64,000 nt of DNA from Euptelea pleiosperma (Eukaryota; Streptophyta; Magnoliopsida; Ranunculales; Eupteleaceae): NCBI GenBank assembly GCA_035048495.1, contig CM068549.1, forward strand, positions 19,253,103-19,317,102. Direction: 5' to 3'. Positions 22,601-35,554 of this stretch are shown piece by piece. The notes under the pieces were generated by a model. That model did no database searches and was not told the origin of the DNA. It saw nothing but the letters and a program-made list of their open reading frames with translations. The translations under genes were made by a program, and so were the position numbers. The stretch's first letter is position 1. Each line of letters starts with the position of its first letter.

Positions 22601-25600
22601 CATATAAATAACACATTATTAGTTCATATCAGCACAAAAAAATGAAAATATGAGTTTCTGTAGGGATCCCGACAGTTCTTACCGTATTTGCACACTTTCC
22701 CCTACATTTTGGTGTTTCGCAAATACTCCCTGCATAATCTAGATTCCTTGCAAATCTCATCTATTGTGGAAAATTGCAAATGGAGTTGAAAATTCCTTGA
22801 CTAACGTCTCTGTCTGGCCTGGAAAAAGACAATTTCAACCCTTTGACTTCCACACAGCAAAAGACCATTTTACCCTTTATTTAACTAATGCCGACTTACA
22901 TTCTTTCCTATCCATGAAAGAGATGACAAAATGGTCTTTTGTTGTCACATGTAGAATTCAGAGAGTTAAAATTGTCTTTTGCAATGCAACGCATAGATGT
23001 TAAAAGTGGAACTTGCAATTCTGTTCATGGTCTGTCACGGTAGGGGAGATTTGCGAAGAATCTAGAATAGAAGGGGAAGTATGAAAAAATACCAAGACAC
23101 GGGGAAATATACAGATATGGTAAGTCCAGGAGGGGTCTGTACATATATCTGAAATATATAACATTTGACAATACAAAAACCGCCAAATTTTCTCCCCTAG
23201 TTAGCCCCATTATAGTTGAATCAAGCATATAATGATCAAAGTAAAGACTACCATGCTATTTTTCCAAAAGGTAATAGAAGGGTAAGCAATCCAAGAGAAT
23301 TGGAAGTGGAACAAATGGCATGGAAGCTAGTTTGAGGAGAAGTTAATATAAACAGTTCTGCAAATGAATCACAAGAGACCTCAGAATAATTCCAAAATAA
23401 GGAATGATATACGCAACTGTTCACGCATAGAAGAAAGCGTTGAAGTACAAACGTGAGGGAAGATGAGAGAGTTAAGCATACTATCATGACTTGAGAATAG
23501 TGTTCTCGCATTCCCTTAGAGATACTAATGATCTCCTTAATGCTTAAGCTAGAAAAGGTGTTTATACACCTCCATGGTATATTGGAATTTTTTTCCTAAT
23601 CTTTTGTGTATCTCCTCCTTTTAATAGTATCACTTATTATAAAAATAGGAGAGTACACAAAAATAATTGTAATAAAATCCATTAGGATCAATAAAGACCG
23701 CGTCTTCCTCCATATGCATATTTGAACAAAACGAAACATTACTATAATATATCCATTTCCAAAAGGTATTCTTTTAACTTTTATATTTAAAAAAATATAA
23801 AAAGTAATTAATAATTCTGAATGGCATGATATGGGGACCCATTACAGAAAATTTCAATAATTAACATGTATTAACTTCAATGGGTATAATCTAATTTTTG
23901 TAAAAAAAATAAAAAATAGAAAAAATAATCTAATTTATGTACTTAAATCGATTATGAACATTCAAATGTGCAAGTCCTAAATTTCAAAGTCTGAGTCTCA
24001 GATACCTGCGTGAGCATGCACCGAATGTTATAGATCTTTGTTTCCTTATGCCAAATTATCGTTTATTGTAGTACGATGAGTTATGAGTGTATTTTCATGC
24101 TTATTTTATCATTTCCTAAAATTCCTATGCATATTTCTCATGTGATTTTCATTAAATTCTGAAAATTCTACAGTATTTCCATATTGATCAAAATATTTCT
24201 ACTTCTGAACAAAAAAAATACAGACAAATTAAAATTTAAAACCTTTAGATAATTAAAAACATATGCTCAACAACTCTACTACCAGTTGGAGACTAATGTG
24301 AGGGACTTTATTTTTTATTGGTACAGATCATAAAATAAGCAAATTTATTTATGATTCATGTTGTTGTCAACAGACAAATGTTACTTTCCAGCAAATAATT
24401 GAACTTCAGATCCATCAAACTCAAATTAAAAATATAAATATACACTATAGAAGTCACATGGCATCTCTTCAAGCGGTTACTTCCTAAAGATACATACTGA
24501 CGAGAGGTCAATAGAGCACACCTGCTACACCTATAAAACATTACTAGTCCAGCAGTTGCAAGGAAAACTCCCAACCATGCAAACAGCCCAAATGCAGCCG
24601 TTAACTTCGGCAGATTTGATGCTGCAGCCAAAGTAAGAAACTAACAACCACTGTAAGTATAATATCTTGACAGAAAAGAACTTATTTAAAAATTACACGC
24701 AAATGCCGCAGTCATACCTGTGATGACTGAATTAGTGTAGGTCACAAGAAGCATTAAGATTATACACCAAAGTACAGGCGCAAGCCCTAATTTTGAAACT
24801 TCTCCAAAGCGGCTGTTCGCATCGCATCGTTTATCAAATATCCTTCTTGCATTTCCCTGCAGAATCAGATATATCAGAGAACATCATAAAACTCTCCTAA
24901 GATCAATTGCAGAACTAACCAGTGCTTGAGCTCCATCATGACAGGATAATCTAACATCAAGAACAAAATTATGTGCCAACAAGTGCTAGAAAAATGTACA
25001 GGTGCAACCATACAAGCCAAGAAGAAAGGCTATTTAGTTAATCGTAAGATATTTCTCAAGTTCAATATTTCTTGGCATTGAAGTATTTTGTTTCTCTCGA
25101 AGCAATGTTTTGACACAGAATAAGTAGAAGTTTGTTTCTCACCTCATTAACACGAAACAATAGATACTCTAAGAGACCTGCAGAGTGATATGTAACCTAA
25201 GAGATCTTCAGTATTTCTGAATAAATAAAGCATGAGAGTGTCTGCAATCATCAATGTAATGAGGACAGCCATTTCCCATTTTTGGTTGTATGGAAACATA
25301 TTGACGCGAATACGTGTCAATACTTCCTGACGCGCATTCAGACACGGACAGCATTGTCATCTTTTACTCTATTGATTTTTTTCTAAAATAATGATTTCTA
25401 AAAGGGTACGGGGCATTCCATCCTCACACTATAATTGTGTTTGAGAACTATAGTTGTTTGATAGCCTTCCCTCTTATAAATCTAGTTGTATTATTAAGTT
25501 AATGGATAGCACTATGGTGTATGTAAATGTTTCGCTTACTTTTCATACATTACTTTCCTATTTTATTTTAAAAAAACTCTAATTTAAATATGACTATATA

Positions 25601-27246
25601 TTCTCGAAGGCACCATGTTAGAACCTCATATCTGTGTCCGAGCTGCATGTGTCTGTCATTGTTACATAGGCGATCAAGCTTGAATATGACTTCATGTAAG
25701 AAGGGAAGACATGAAATAATGTGCATGCATAGGTATCTGCACATAGATATACAAATATGAAATACCTAAAAGTATTTTGAGTCTTTTGTCTGAATTCCTA
25801 TTATGCATAGAGCAATTCTAAATTTCTCATGTCAACAGGCAAACAATACAAACTTCTGAGGAAAATTAAGTAAAAAGGATTACATAAAAGCTTCAATTTT
25901 CATTATCCAACAAATGTTCCATCATTTTTAACGAAACATTTACAAACTAGACGCAATTATGAACTCTAGAAACATGAATAAGAAACAAACAATTAGGAGA
26001 TACCACTCTGTAGAAAGTTATTTTCTTTCATTATATTTCATTTTTGATGGGTAGCTTCCCAAAAGGATTCTCTTTTCAAGACGGTGCTTATTGAAAACTT
26101 TCTTTCAAATCTAGTATAGAGGAGCGCAGAAAGCAACTGTGGGTCAACAAATAAAAAAGCTCATAAACTGACATTGTGCAGAAATCAATTAAGATGTAAC
26201 ATCCCAAGGAAAAATGACAATCCAATATTAAACTTGCTTGGTTATAGAATACCCACAAGAAAAAAAGCAACTTGTCGATGATTCTTATCAGAAGCAAGTT
26301 GTGCTGGTGTAAAGCCAGTGTTATCTGTAACCATCAAGTCCTCTTTCTTCCCTGCTTGCACTAGCACCGTGCACGCTTCTAGGTTCCCCCTAATAGCAGC
26401 CCAATGAAGGGGGGTACAACCTAATGAAACAAGGTGGAAACAAAAGTAAGGAATACCATTCTTCACACAAAATGATTTAATTGACAGGGGAAGTAGAATC
26501 TCACTATTGCAGTCGCATAAATGTAATGACTGCTAAAAAACAATAGGTGAATTAGTGAAAGAACAGAGAAAACAATACCCTCTTTATCTTGTCGTCCCCT
26601 ATGAGCATCCAGAAATAAAAGAAGACGTATACAATCGGCAAAACCTTTATAAGCAGCCCTACAAAGCTCATAAAAAGAATAAAAACATAATCATCACCTG
26701 CTAAAATAAGGAACACACCTTAAAATATTCTAAATGCAAGGACTAATAACCACGCCAAAGCAAAGACTGAAAGAAAGTCACACATTAAAACTTTAGAATG
26801 TGGCATGCACCTAAAGAAGATAAGTAATTGATGTTATCTAAATGCCAAACAAAAATGTTTTGGACCATGTAGGACCTAAAATACATACACACTCCAGACC
26901 AAACGATAAAGAATATACAAAAATGAAACTGAAGAGTATGGCCAAGTCAAAATATTACTTTGTCATGGAAGGACAGGGCTTTCATACCAATATCCGCACA
27001 AAAACACATACACACAAGCCAAACAGGATGTTAGGACCTAATCCTCAAACACCAGTAGAAGTGTACATCTCTTTCCTTGACCAACATCTCTCTCTCACAA
27101 GCACAATCTGAATGCACATTAACACACACAAGCCTAATCCTACATCCAAACACCATTGGAAGTGTACAAACCTTTCTTTGCCAACGTCTCTCACATCCAA
27201 ACACCATTAGAAGCATATACACCATTCACCTTTCATTACAGGAGCA

Positions 27247-27283
<37 letters not shown>

Positions 27284-30163
27284 GCAATGGTGTGTACACA
27301 CACACGAATGTCTCTCTCATCAAAAAACCTTTAGAAGTGTAGCAAAGGCAAGGAGAGAGAGAAGGTGCAATGGTAGGTATATAAACACGCACATACGAAT
27401 GTCTCTCTCATCCAAACACCATTAGATGCCTGATCAACCTAATCCTGTATGTTATTTCACACCTTGCATTAAAAGGATATTTTAGACATTTCAGCCAAGC
27501 AATGTCACTACATTTTCCCATTAATGCATTTAGTATGCCTGGCCATATATTAAAGGTGCAGTTAACACACCATCTTTGACCCCACCCCTCTTCCTTCCAT
27601 TTTTTTTTTGATAAGTCCCCTTCCTTCCATTCTGTGCCCAACATGTCCGGTTTCCTTCATTATGGAAGCTTTCTACTAGAAAATGGGAACTCATAACCCA
27701 TGCCAAATGTTAGTTTATATTATGTGCACGTCAAGAACAAAGCGGAAGGAAATCCAGAAGTGTCACATACTCACACCCAAAAGCGTGAAGTGTTAAAATC
27801 CAACAATCCAACACACGGCTACTTCTTCCACATAGAAGAATCTATACGACATAGATAAATAAATAACTGACACTAATTACGTGAACGGTTAAATAGCTGC
27901 AACTGAAAATGTTAGTGGAGTCAATATTACTTTTTCATTGAAAGGAAAAAAGAAAAAGAAAGTGCAGATCAAAGCTCTCATATACCAGTGTAGAGGGGTT
28001 CTTCCATCATTATCAGGTACATCTGGATAAGCATTCCATTTTGTAACAATATGATAAAGGAAACCTGTCTGACCATACTGTGCTGCAACATGAGTTGGCT
28101 GCAATAAAGTGAAATATGATCAGAAGAACCTCGAAGATGAAATTGATGCTTACTAGCTCAGAGACATTCAGCAGTAGAAACACCACATGAATAATGAGAC
28201 TGAAAATGAAATATAAACCCAAACCATTAAAACAAAGAAAACAAAAGGATTCATCCTTTTTCCTATCAGTATGAAGTACTCAAAACAAAAAAATGGAACT
28301 TCAAGTCAAAGAGAAGATCATGAAGTTGTTGGGAGTTGACTATTTAGGCTGTACAAGTAAACTTCTGACCTTTACTAATACACAAATTGTGTGCATACAT
28401 AATGTACTTGTTTCCACCTCCGTGTGGGCATTGATCCAGATCAACAAAAAAGAGATGAGAAGGAGATGTGACCAAAAACTGTTTCTAGAAGACTCATCAT
28501 CCTTCTTCCAGTTTCTTGTTGCTATCAGCCTAGTTTATATATTTATCTTCACAAAATGCGAACACAAAAATGCATCACTACAATAAATGTATTACACATT
28601 GATTCAGATCACTTGGTGGTTAGTAAACCCTTTGGATAAGCCATATCCCAAAAATCATACCAATTAGATTAACTTAATACAGAGATAATATTTCGACTGC
28701 CTAAAAAATATTGTTTGATGGTGCAAATAGTTTCACTGGTATGGATTTCACCTATTGCTGAATCCAAGGCGTGTCTGATTGAATGTTAAAGATAGATGAG
28801 TCAAAGAACCATCCGTGCAGTACAAGATGATAAACAGAAAAGCTTTTGAGTCAGCCACAGGAAAAAACTTACCCTAGAAAGTACTATAATTATAGAGAGA
28901 GAGAGAGAGAGAGCACAAAGATGCACGAAGGTACGATAATTATACAAAAACAGGAATATCACTCCTAACTTGCATAAAAAAATATATTGTGTACAACATA
29001 TAGGCTAAAGACAATAGCATTGCCTCCATGAATAAAAGTTCCCCAATTCAGTCCTCCATCTTGACATTCTCAAAATGCTTTTAATATACTAGTCCACTCA
29101 ATCAGAATTCTCCAAATGGCATTACAAACCTCTAGAATCATACAGCTACAATCTTCAAAGACTCTTTTATTGAATTCTTTTCGCAAACCCCAACAACAAG
29201 CATGAGGAAGAATCCTCCAAAGCTTTGTCCCACCATGATACTTGCCTTAAATCCCATCCTTAATCCCATCCACTTTTTGAGGCCCAAAACGATTAAAGCT
29301 TGAAGACCATCTATCAATTGCAACAATGCTACACTACCCAGATAAAGAAGCAATACCAATAATCCGTGTTAGTGCTTCCATGCCCAGTTACCAGTACCCA
29401 AACTGTGAAGAGAATTGGTACTGAGTGCATCTAATTATGAACATCTATTTCTCATCCTCTCCAAAAAAAACTCTTTAAACTTTTATGGCACTTAAAGATG
29501 CTAATTTTAAGTGCCTTTTAATGAAAAAAAAATTTAAAAAAAAATAAAAAAGGTAAAAATTGTGATTCAAACAGGCCCTAAAACTTAACTGAAGTAACAA
29601 TTAAAGACAAAAAAAGAGGAAAATAAAAACCAACCTGATAACCATATAAATCAGTGGCATTTACACGAGCACCCTCCTGGAGTAAGAGCTCCATAACCTG
29701 GATCGCACCCCGAACAGCACTCCAATGTAGCGCTGTCTGCCCGGTGTGATCAGCCGCGTTCACATCTCCTCCGTGCTGGCAAACAAGGAAACACAACTTG
29801 AACAAATCCAATAACCCATTCAAAAAATCCCCAAATTGGGGAGAAAAAAAAGCATCACCAATAACCAACCTCGATTATATACTGAGCGGCCACGGTCCGA
29901 TTATTCAGAGCGGCCCACTGCAACGCGTAGTACCCAAGCGCGTCCGGCTCGGAGACTGAGCAACCTTCGTACTCGACCAACCTCTGCAACTTCTCCAAAT
30001 CACCATACGCCGCTGCCGTATACACATCGTTCCGGAGACTGTCATCGCTCTGCACCTCCGCAGGGATTCCTCCTCCACCAGCGCTTCCAGTCCCGGTCGT
30101 CTTGCGATCTCTGGCTTCTTCTACATCTTCGACGACCTCGATCTCCTCGATCTCGGACGCCAT
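19672..30163 (-). CDS. TIP1: TIP1/PAT24-type ankyrin-repeat DHHC S-acyltransferase (13 exons)
   Basis: A membrane enzyme that attaches palmitate to protein cysteines; Arabidopsis TIP1 acts in root-hair, pollen-tube and cell growth. Exons (minus, high to low): 30163-29870, 29775-29635, 28098-27986, 26658-26579, 26420-26257, 24856-24718, 24621-24522, 22522-22465, 22237-22160, 22050-21952, 21442-21364, 21251-21103, 20085-19672. All junctions are GT-AG and keep frame, giving 635 residues (Arabidopsis about 620). Residues ~50-265 are ankyrin repeats ([23 protein letters not shown]). Membrane segments lie near 288-309, 319-340, 427-446 and 473-494. DPG is at 346-348. The cysteine-rich domain spans 385-419 with DHHC at 410-413 (catalytic Cys413). 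TTNE at 504-507 matches the TTxE motif and NPYD follows. No defect is visible. The start ATG opens a MASEIEEIE terminus typical of the family. Confidence 0.95.
20251..20511 (+). pseudogene. RNase H-like retroelement fragment in TIP1 intron 12
   Basis: An 86-codon frame antisense to the host gene. Its middle part ([20 protein letters not shown], then [11 protein letters not shown]) resembles the RNase H-like domain found in plant non-LTR retroelements and related host proteins. The first catalytic acidic position is not evident, and no reverse transcriptase lies beside it. It is probably a leftover fragment in the intron. The identification is tentative. Confidence 0.35.
27200..27425. repeat. 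(AG)n microsatellite and short repeats in TIP1 intron 3
   Basis: A GA run of about 34 bases occupies 27249-27282. Around it (27100-27425) the phrase 'catccaaacaccattagaag' recurs four times with small changes, next to 'gtctctctcatc'. The reading frames across this stretch translate the repeats only. A shorter (AG)n tract lies at about 28892-28913. Confidence 0.7.
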
Positions 30164-30550
30164 TTATTCAAAAAATTAGGAAGATTTAGAGGAGCCGGCG
30201 CATTTGTGGAATTTGACGCAGCGATTCCGATTTTGAATCGGATTGGAAATTGTAGGCTCCAAGGCTTTCGTTGAATACAGAGAGACAGAGAGAGAGGGGA
30301 TTAAGTCGCCGTCTGAGTTGACTGGGTTTTTGGTCCCTGGGATTCTTACGAGGGAGAGCAAAATCCAGAAGCCAAACAAGTTAAATCTGGAATTCCCAAG
30401 GATGAAATCAAATCAATTTATTAAAATGCTATCTGACCCTTGATTCCAGCAAAATTACAAAGGAGGTCGAGTATTCTAGAGTGACACCCCAAACTTCTTT
30501 AATGCAGTGGCATTTTATTACACGTTGCAGATGAGATGGTACAGTAAAAA
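30164..30550 (-). promoter_or_regulatory. Probable 5' UTR and promoter region of the TIP1-type gene
   Basis: Sequence directly upstream of the start codon on the minus strand. A CT-rich stretch on the coding strand (complement of gagagacagagagagaggg, 30279-30299) is typical of plant 5' leaders. No clear TATA box was placed. The transposon-free interval ends at about 30550, where foldback MITEs begin. Confidence 0.4.
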
Positions 30551-31314
30551 GAGTAAAACTTGGCTGACCGGCGATTGTCAGCGAAATCATGACCGGCTGC
30601 AATATGAGCCATGTGGCACATTTTTAGAGGATGGTGATTGACCCAATGGATGTTGGGCCAATCCCGAGTAAAACTTTGATGACAGGGCCCATCATCAAGG
30701 CTGATGACAGGGTTCAATCGAGCCACGTGGCACACTCTTAGAGGTCTCTGACCATATGGATGTTTTTCAAATTTCTAGGTGGACATATAAACCAAAAGTC
30801 AGCTTGAGTAGTGATTTCAAACCTTTGGATCTTTGTACTTCAAATAATGGTCAATAATGCTAAAATTCCCACGGTTAAAATCAACCCATGAAAATAATTC
30901 CAATCCAACGCCTAGAAATCACTAATCGGGTTGAATTTTGGTTTGTAAGTCCAACTAGGGATTGGCCAAATTTTTATACAGTCAGAGTCCTCTAATAGTG
31001 TGCCATGTGGCTTATATGTGCCATGTCATTAAAGTTTTACTCGGTCAATCCCTAGGTGGACATATAAACCAAAAATCAGAATGATTAGTGATTTCAAACC
31101 TTTGGATCTTGTACCCAAAATAAATACTGCTCAAATTTCCACGTTCAAAATCAAAATCAACCCATGAAAATGACTCCAATCCAACCCTTAGAAATCACTA
31201 ATCAAGTTGATTTTTGGTTCGTAGGTCCACTTAGGGATGGACCAAACATCCATAAGGTCAGTGTCCTCTAAAAGTATGACGCATGGCCTGGCAGCCAGGT
31301 GTTACCAAAGTTTT
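30551..31314. mobile_element. Outer GAGTAAAACTT foldback MITE, interrupted by a second copy
   Basis: The left arm starts gagtaaaacttggctgacc at 30551. The right arm ends with ctggcagccaggtgttacc...aaagttttt near 31314 and is eroded. A second member of the same family (30666-31042) is inserted in its ggccaatccctagg motif. It is non-coding and lies about 390 bp upstream of the TIP1-type start codon. Confidence 0.65.
30666..31042. mobile_element. Inner GAGTAAAACTT foldback MITE with 8/9 TSD
   Basis: It starts gagtaaaactttgatgac and ends cattaaagttttactc. The flanks ggccaatcc (30656-30664) and ggtcaatcc (31043-31051) match at 8 of 9 positions, allowing one extra base at the left edge. The target is the family's own ggccaatccc motif. 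It is non-coding. Confidence 0.7.
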
Positions 31315-32639
31315 TGAAGCAGCGAAGCAGTGGCCAATCAAATGGCACCACGATCCGTGATGCTTTTGAAAGTACTGATCAACACCTCTCCACTTGACAA
31401 GTACTCCTTACAATCCATAACAACACCGTGGTTGAAAAAAAAATTTAATTTCAAAAATTAGAAGGAAGCTTTTTTCCGGGGTTTTCAAGGAGTACGTGTC
31501 AAGTGAAGAGGTATCGATGTCACACTAAGCAAAAAATGAAAAAAAAGTAAAAAAAGTTTAACAACTGCATTATTTGTGAAGAGGAAAAGCACAATACATG
31601 GTAGGGTATAGGAATGATTATGGATGAGGGCATTGTCCACATAGCCAATCTAGATAAGACAGATTAGCTTTGAGGCAAAAGCTAAGCAGCTCTGCATTTG
31701 ACATGTACCCCTCACAAATCCGCATGAAAGAGGTATAAAGCAACGTTTAAAAGGAGCTGTTATAACGGACTAGGGGTGTTACTGTTTTTTCGGTTATAAA
31801 GGATGTTATAATGCTCAGGGGCGAAAATGGAAAATAACGAGGTGAGAATTCATTTCCATGAAAATCCACCTTTATTTTCTAAAATAATTGAAAATTGCAT
31901 ATGCAATCAAACAGCCTTATCAGGCGTATTTTCCCGAAAAAGTTTTCTGTGCAATCGAACACGCCCTAAGAAAAAGGAAAGAATAATACACCCTCCCTTA
32001 ATTGTGTGGGACAGCATTGATCAGGGAAGGTCATACAAGGGTAGGGCTCTACCGTAAGGCCATTAAGGCCGTCGCCTAAAGCCCCTTCGTGAGAGAAGGC
32101 CTCCTGTCCAGGTCCCACTAACAACCAGATTTTTTAGCCCAATCTTTATATACAAACCAAAAATCAACCTGATTGATTATCTCTAGCAATAGATTTTAGT
32201 ACTTTTTAGGATATGATTCTAGTGTGGGTACGCCAAAGTGGGGGTCCTTAGAGAAAATAAAATTTCGTATTTTGCACGGTAGTTGGAACTGGGACTTGGG
32301 AGTAAGGACCGAGAGTTTTGACTGGAGAGCTACCAAGCAATGCCGTCCTTCGTAGAAAATTCCTCATTTGGAAATTCTCTAAGCTAATTATTGGGTTTAC
32401 GCGCTTTACCGTGTCTTCGTCCATACTCATTAGAAAAATGGATATTTCTTGGTCAAATACACATGTTACCCCCAAGAAACTAGCTGATTCCTCTAGTTTT
32501 AACATTATTATATGAAAATTAGTGTCAACAGGTACTTGATTACACGACGAATCCAAACCCGAAATGCATCTTTTTTGGAGATTAATCGGGTCATGGGTAT
32601 GGGTACATTAGTATGCAAATTTGATCTTTTTTTTTTTTT
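31315..32639. other. Intergenic with MITE fragments
   Basis: 31316-31385 resembles the small MITE at 17890-18093. 31745-31835 is a left-end fragment of the CGTTATAACGG family (gtttaaaaggagctgttataacgg). 32040-32110 (aaggccattaaggcc, gcctaaagcccc) resembles hAT ends like those at 33872-34678. No gene was recognised; the ~100-codon minus frame at 32248-32556 has no recognisable homology. Confidence 0.45.
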
Positions 32640-32649
32640 TTTTTTTTTT

Positions 32650-33166
32650 TGGGTTTTCTAGCATACCCCCGACGGAACTCCAAATCACATGGCTCTAGTG
32701 GATGGGCAGCCATGAGATTTCGGCTGGTTAGCCACACATCGCCACCGACTAATTTATTGGAGTCTCGTAGCGCAGACTACCACTATAACAAAAAATTTTA
32801 ATTCTCAAATCTTATTTTTTTAAGAACATTAAATTTTAAATTGTTCACCAAAGTGGTGGTTGGTCGGCTATAGGGCTCTGGTAGGTTCGTCGTTGGTGAT
32901 GGGCAGCTAACCCACCGAAATCTCACGGCTAGCTGTCCACTACAATCATGTGATTTAGGGTTGGGATTTTTGCCCAAACTCACATATTCTTCTTGTTCAA
33001 AGGTTAATAAAGGGGCATTTTCATCTTAGTAAAAAAATTTGTTAGGCAATTTGAGTCAACCACAATCATAGACGGTGGACCAGGTCTTGGGGTACGTCAT
33101 CTTTTTCAAATTGTGGGGGTAAGTCAAACTTCAAAGATAACATGGGGGTATGTCAAAAAATCTCTT
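32650..33166. mobile_element. Degenerate MULE related to the 16092-17217 element
   Basis: The left end carries gggttttctagcatacccc and the right end gggggtatgtcaaaaaatctc. Matched inner-arm phrases (gggcagccatgagatttcgg and gggcagctaacccaccgaaatc) are inverted. The right flank ttatttttt resembles the T-rich left flank, so a 9-bp duplication is plausible but not distinct from low complexity. No transposase is present. Confidence 0.6.
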
Positions 33167-33410
33167 ATTTTTTCATAAGGTTCAAGACCCAAAAGGCCTG
33201 GATCAAGTTGGTTTGCTCCGGGTCAATCTTTTAGACCCAACATGGCACAAATGTATAGGAGGTTAGAATCCACCATTTTAATGGGTCCCACTAGGAGAGA
33301 TTTCTAAGGTCACATATCAACCTTAATGAATGGCTACAATCTTTACAAATATCTTGAAATTTTTTCTTAGATGAGCTATTTTAGGGTAAACCTGAAGTCG
33401 ATACCAAGGT

Positions 33411-33800
33411 CGTGACATGCATATGTTCGTCAATTTTCGTGTGTTTGGTCGGACCAAATCGTTAATGTGGGTAGACTTGGGTCAACTCAGTTGAATTATA
33501 CAACCAGGTCATTGACACCTTTTGCATATACACCTTGGGATGGATAGTCCTCGACCGCGGCTGCGTTTGTTTAGCACTAATTTGTGCTCATTGACACGAA
33601 TGTGCACATATTCGTCAATTTTTGTACGTTTGGTTGGACCAAGTCGTGTATATGCTTAAACACGTTGGGATGGATGGCAAGACGAGTGAATCCTCCGCTG
33701 CTGCGTTTGTTTCCCGCCAATGAAATGTGTGCATATTTGTCAATTTTTGTGGGTTTGGTTAGATCAAGTAGTAAATATGTACACGTGATATGATTAAGCA
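33411..33800. repeat. Degenerate tandem repeat
   Basis: A block recurs with the phrases 'atgttcgtcaatttt', 'gtttggttggacc' and 'gctgcgtttgtt' near 33419, 33605 and 33731, the last separated by about 126 bp. 'ttgggatggatgg' recurs at about 33536 and 33667. The block is non-coding as read. Confidence 0.45.
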
Positions 33801-33871
33801 TCACACCGCATTGGACTTTAATACATTGATACGTGGCAAGTGAGATCCCACCTACATGTGGGACCCACATG

Positions 33872-34678
33872 CAGGGCCGTCTTAATACAAGTTGAGGCCT
33901 TAGGCGAAAACTCTAAATAGGGCTTTTTTTTTTTTTTTCAGAAATACCCCTAAACCTAAGTGAGAAGATGTCCCCTGGAAAATGTGTTATTTCAATATTT
34001 TTTTTTTTTAAAAAAAAATTATAAATTAAAAACACGTTTTTCAAGGAGAATTCAATGACGGATACAATGGTTGCATACTTTAAGTCTGCAAAATGTCCCT
34101 TGAAAAATGTGCTAGTTCAATGTTTTTAAAAAAATATTTTATAAATTAGAAATATATTTTTCAAGGAAAATTCAATGGTGGATGCAATGTTTGTATACTT
34201 AAGTCAAACAATTGCAGACTAGATGAGTAAAACTTGTGTCACAAGATGTTGTGACGGAAGCCAGCCACAGCATTCAATAAGAGCCACGTGGCATACTATT
34301 AGAGGACGATGACCGTATGGATGTTTGGCCAGTCCCTCGGTGGACCGGTACACAAAAAATCAGCTTGATTAGTGATTTAAAACCTTCGGATTTTTGATTA
34401 GTGATTTAAAATCAGCTTGATCGTGTGCCATGTGGCTCGTCTTGAGTGCTGTAACCGGCTTCCGTCACAACATCTTGTGACAAGTTTTACTCAGACTAGA
34501 TTTGTCCGGCTGTAGCATAGTCTTGTGTGATTGGAGGGGCCTGACGCAAATGGACCGGTGGGGGCCTTTTCATAAAAGAATAATATTAAAAATACGTGAA
34601 ATTTTCTGAAATTGGGGGCCTTACTTGGTGGGGGCCTTAGGCGACCGCCTTATCTGCCTAATGGTCAAGCCGGGCCTG
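33872..34678. mobile_element. Non-autonomous hAT element with perfect 8-bp TSD
   Basis: It starts CAGGGCCGTCTTAATAC and ends GCCGGGCCTG, whose inverse is CAGGCCCGGC. Subterminal phrases gaggccttaggcga and gggggccttaggcga are also shared. The flanks are identical cccacatg 8-mers (33864-33871 and 34679-34686). CAGGG ends and an 8-bp duplication identify hAT. The 807-bp element encodes no transposase, holds a tandem ~115-bp duplication (near 33980-34200) and contains a later MITE insertion (34225-34492). Confidence 0.88.
34225..34492. mobile_element. GAGTAAAACTT foldback MITE with perfect 9-bp TSD, nested in hAT
   Basis: This 268-bp palindrome has ends gagtaaaacttgtgtcac and its inverse gtgacaagttttactc. 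The flanks are identical agactagat 9-mers (34216-34224 and 34493-34501). The 9-bp duplication supports Mutator-type mobilisation. It lies inside the hAT element, so it is the younger insertion. Confidence 0.88.
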
Positions 34679-34779
34679 CCCACATGATATGCTGATTACA
34701 TGACCCATGTGGTACACGAGACCCACACATGTGGTGCCCACATAACACGTGGGACATTGGTACACTAACACCTAGCATT

Positions 34780-35005
34780 TGAGGCCCCACTTATGAAGCC
34801 TGTAAGAGGGGGAGACAACTTCCCTGTTTTGTTAAATAGACTACTGGGTGGCCTGTGCCCACGGCACTCTCCGACACAACATTTGCCAAAATCGGGTGTG
34901 AGTGGCTGAGATCCACCGTCCAGTTGGGGGATAAGATCTCGGCACTTCTTTATGAAGCCAGATAAGAGGGGAGACAACTTCTCTGTTTTGTTATATAGAT
35001 ATTAT
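34780..35005 (-). mobile_element. Helitron-like repeat units (minus orientation)
   Basis: Read on the minus strand: TCTATATAACAAAACAG, then gttgtctcccc, gccgagatcttatccc, ggatctcagccactcac, ggagagtgccgtgggcac, then ...cccagtag. A second partial unit follows directly (tctatttaacaaaacag). The same unit forms arrays at 42578-43155 and 59142-60165. TC start and CTAG-like end fit Helitron ends; helicase sequence is absent. Confidence 0.55.
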
Positions 35006-35554
35006 AAATACGCGTATTAAATGAGAAATTGCTAACTAGGACTTGACAACAGACCATGGCACATCTACCATGTAGGCTTGTCAAAAGGTTGGTTCCAGTT
35101 TGGGGACCAATGTAAGTAGAACCAGAAGCCATTATCTGTGATGGTGTCAGGTCCTATTGGTTCCAGTTCCTGTACTAAAACAAATGATAACATAGTCGAA
35201 CTGGTAAATCCGGTTCCCCAGCCGATATCAAGTACCTCAATACGTCGATTCCATGTTCTATTGGTTCGGTCTAATCAGGGTACTATACCCAAAATCGGAC
35301 CCTATTATAAACTTTGAAGAATCTAATGGGATTATGGACCCGCGCCTGAATTCGATTCCCCATGCTTGGCCCCAGAATTGTTAACTTGAGAAGGTTCATG
35401 ATCTTATTGTCATACTCGCAGTGGAATTTCGAGTTGATTGACCTACCTTTCCTCCCGTGGTAACTTCTAAAATCACGAAGATCCCTATATGCCTTGCCCC
35501 CCTAATCTTCGTACAATCATGGTAATTGTGTGTGAAATATTAGCCTGACCCAAA

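Noticed and set aside
29138..29359. Minus-strand hydrophobic frame of 73 codons in TIP1 intron 2
   Set aside because: It lies between well-defined exons 2 and 3, has no match to the acyltransferase, and would break the conserved ankyrin repeat if included.
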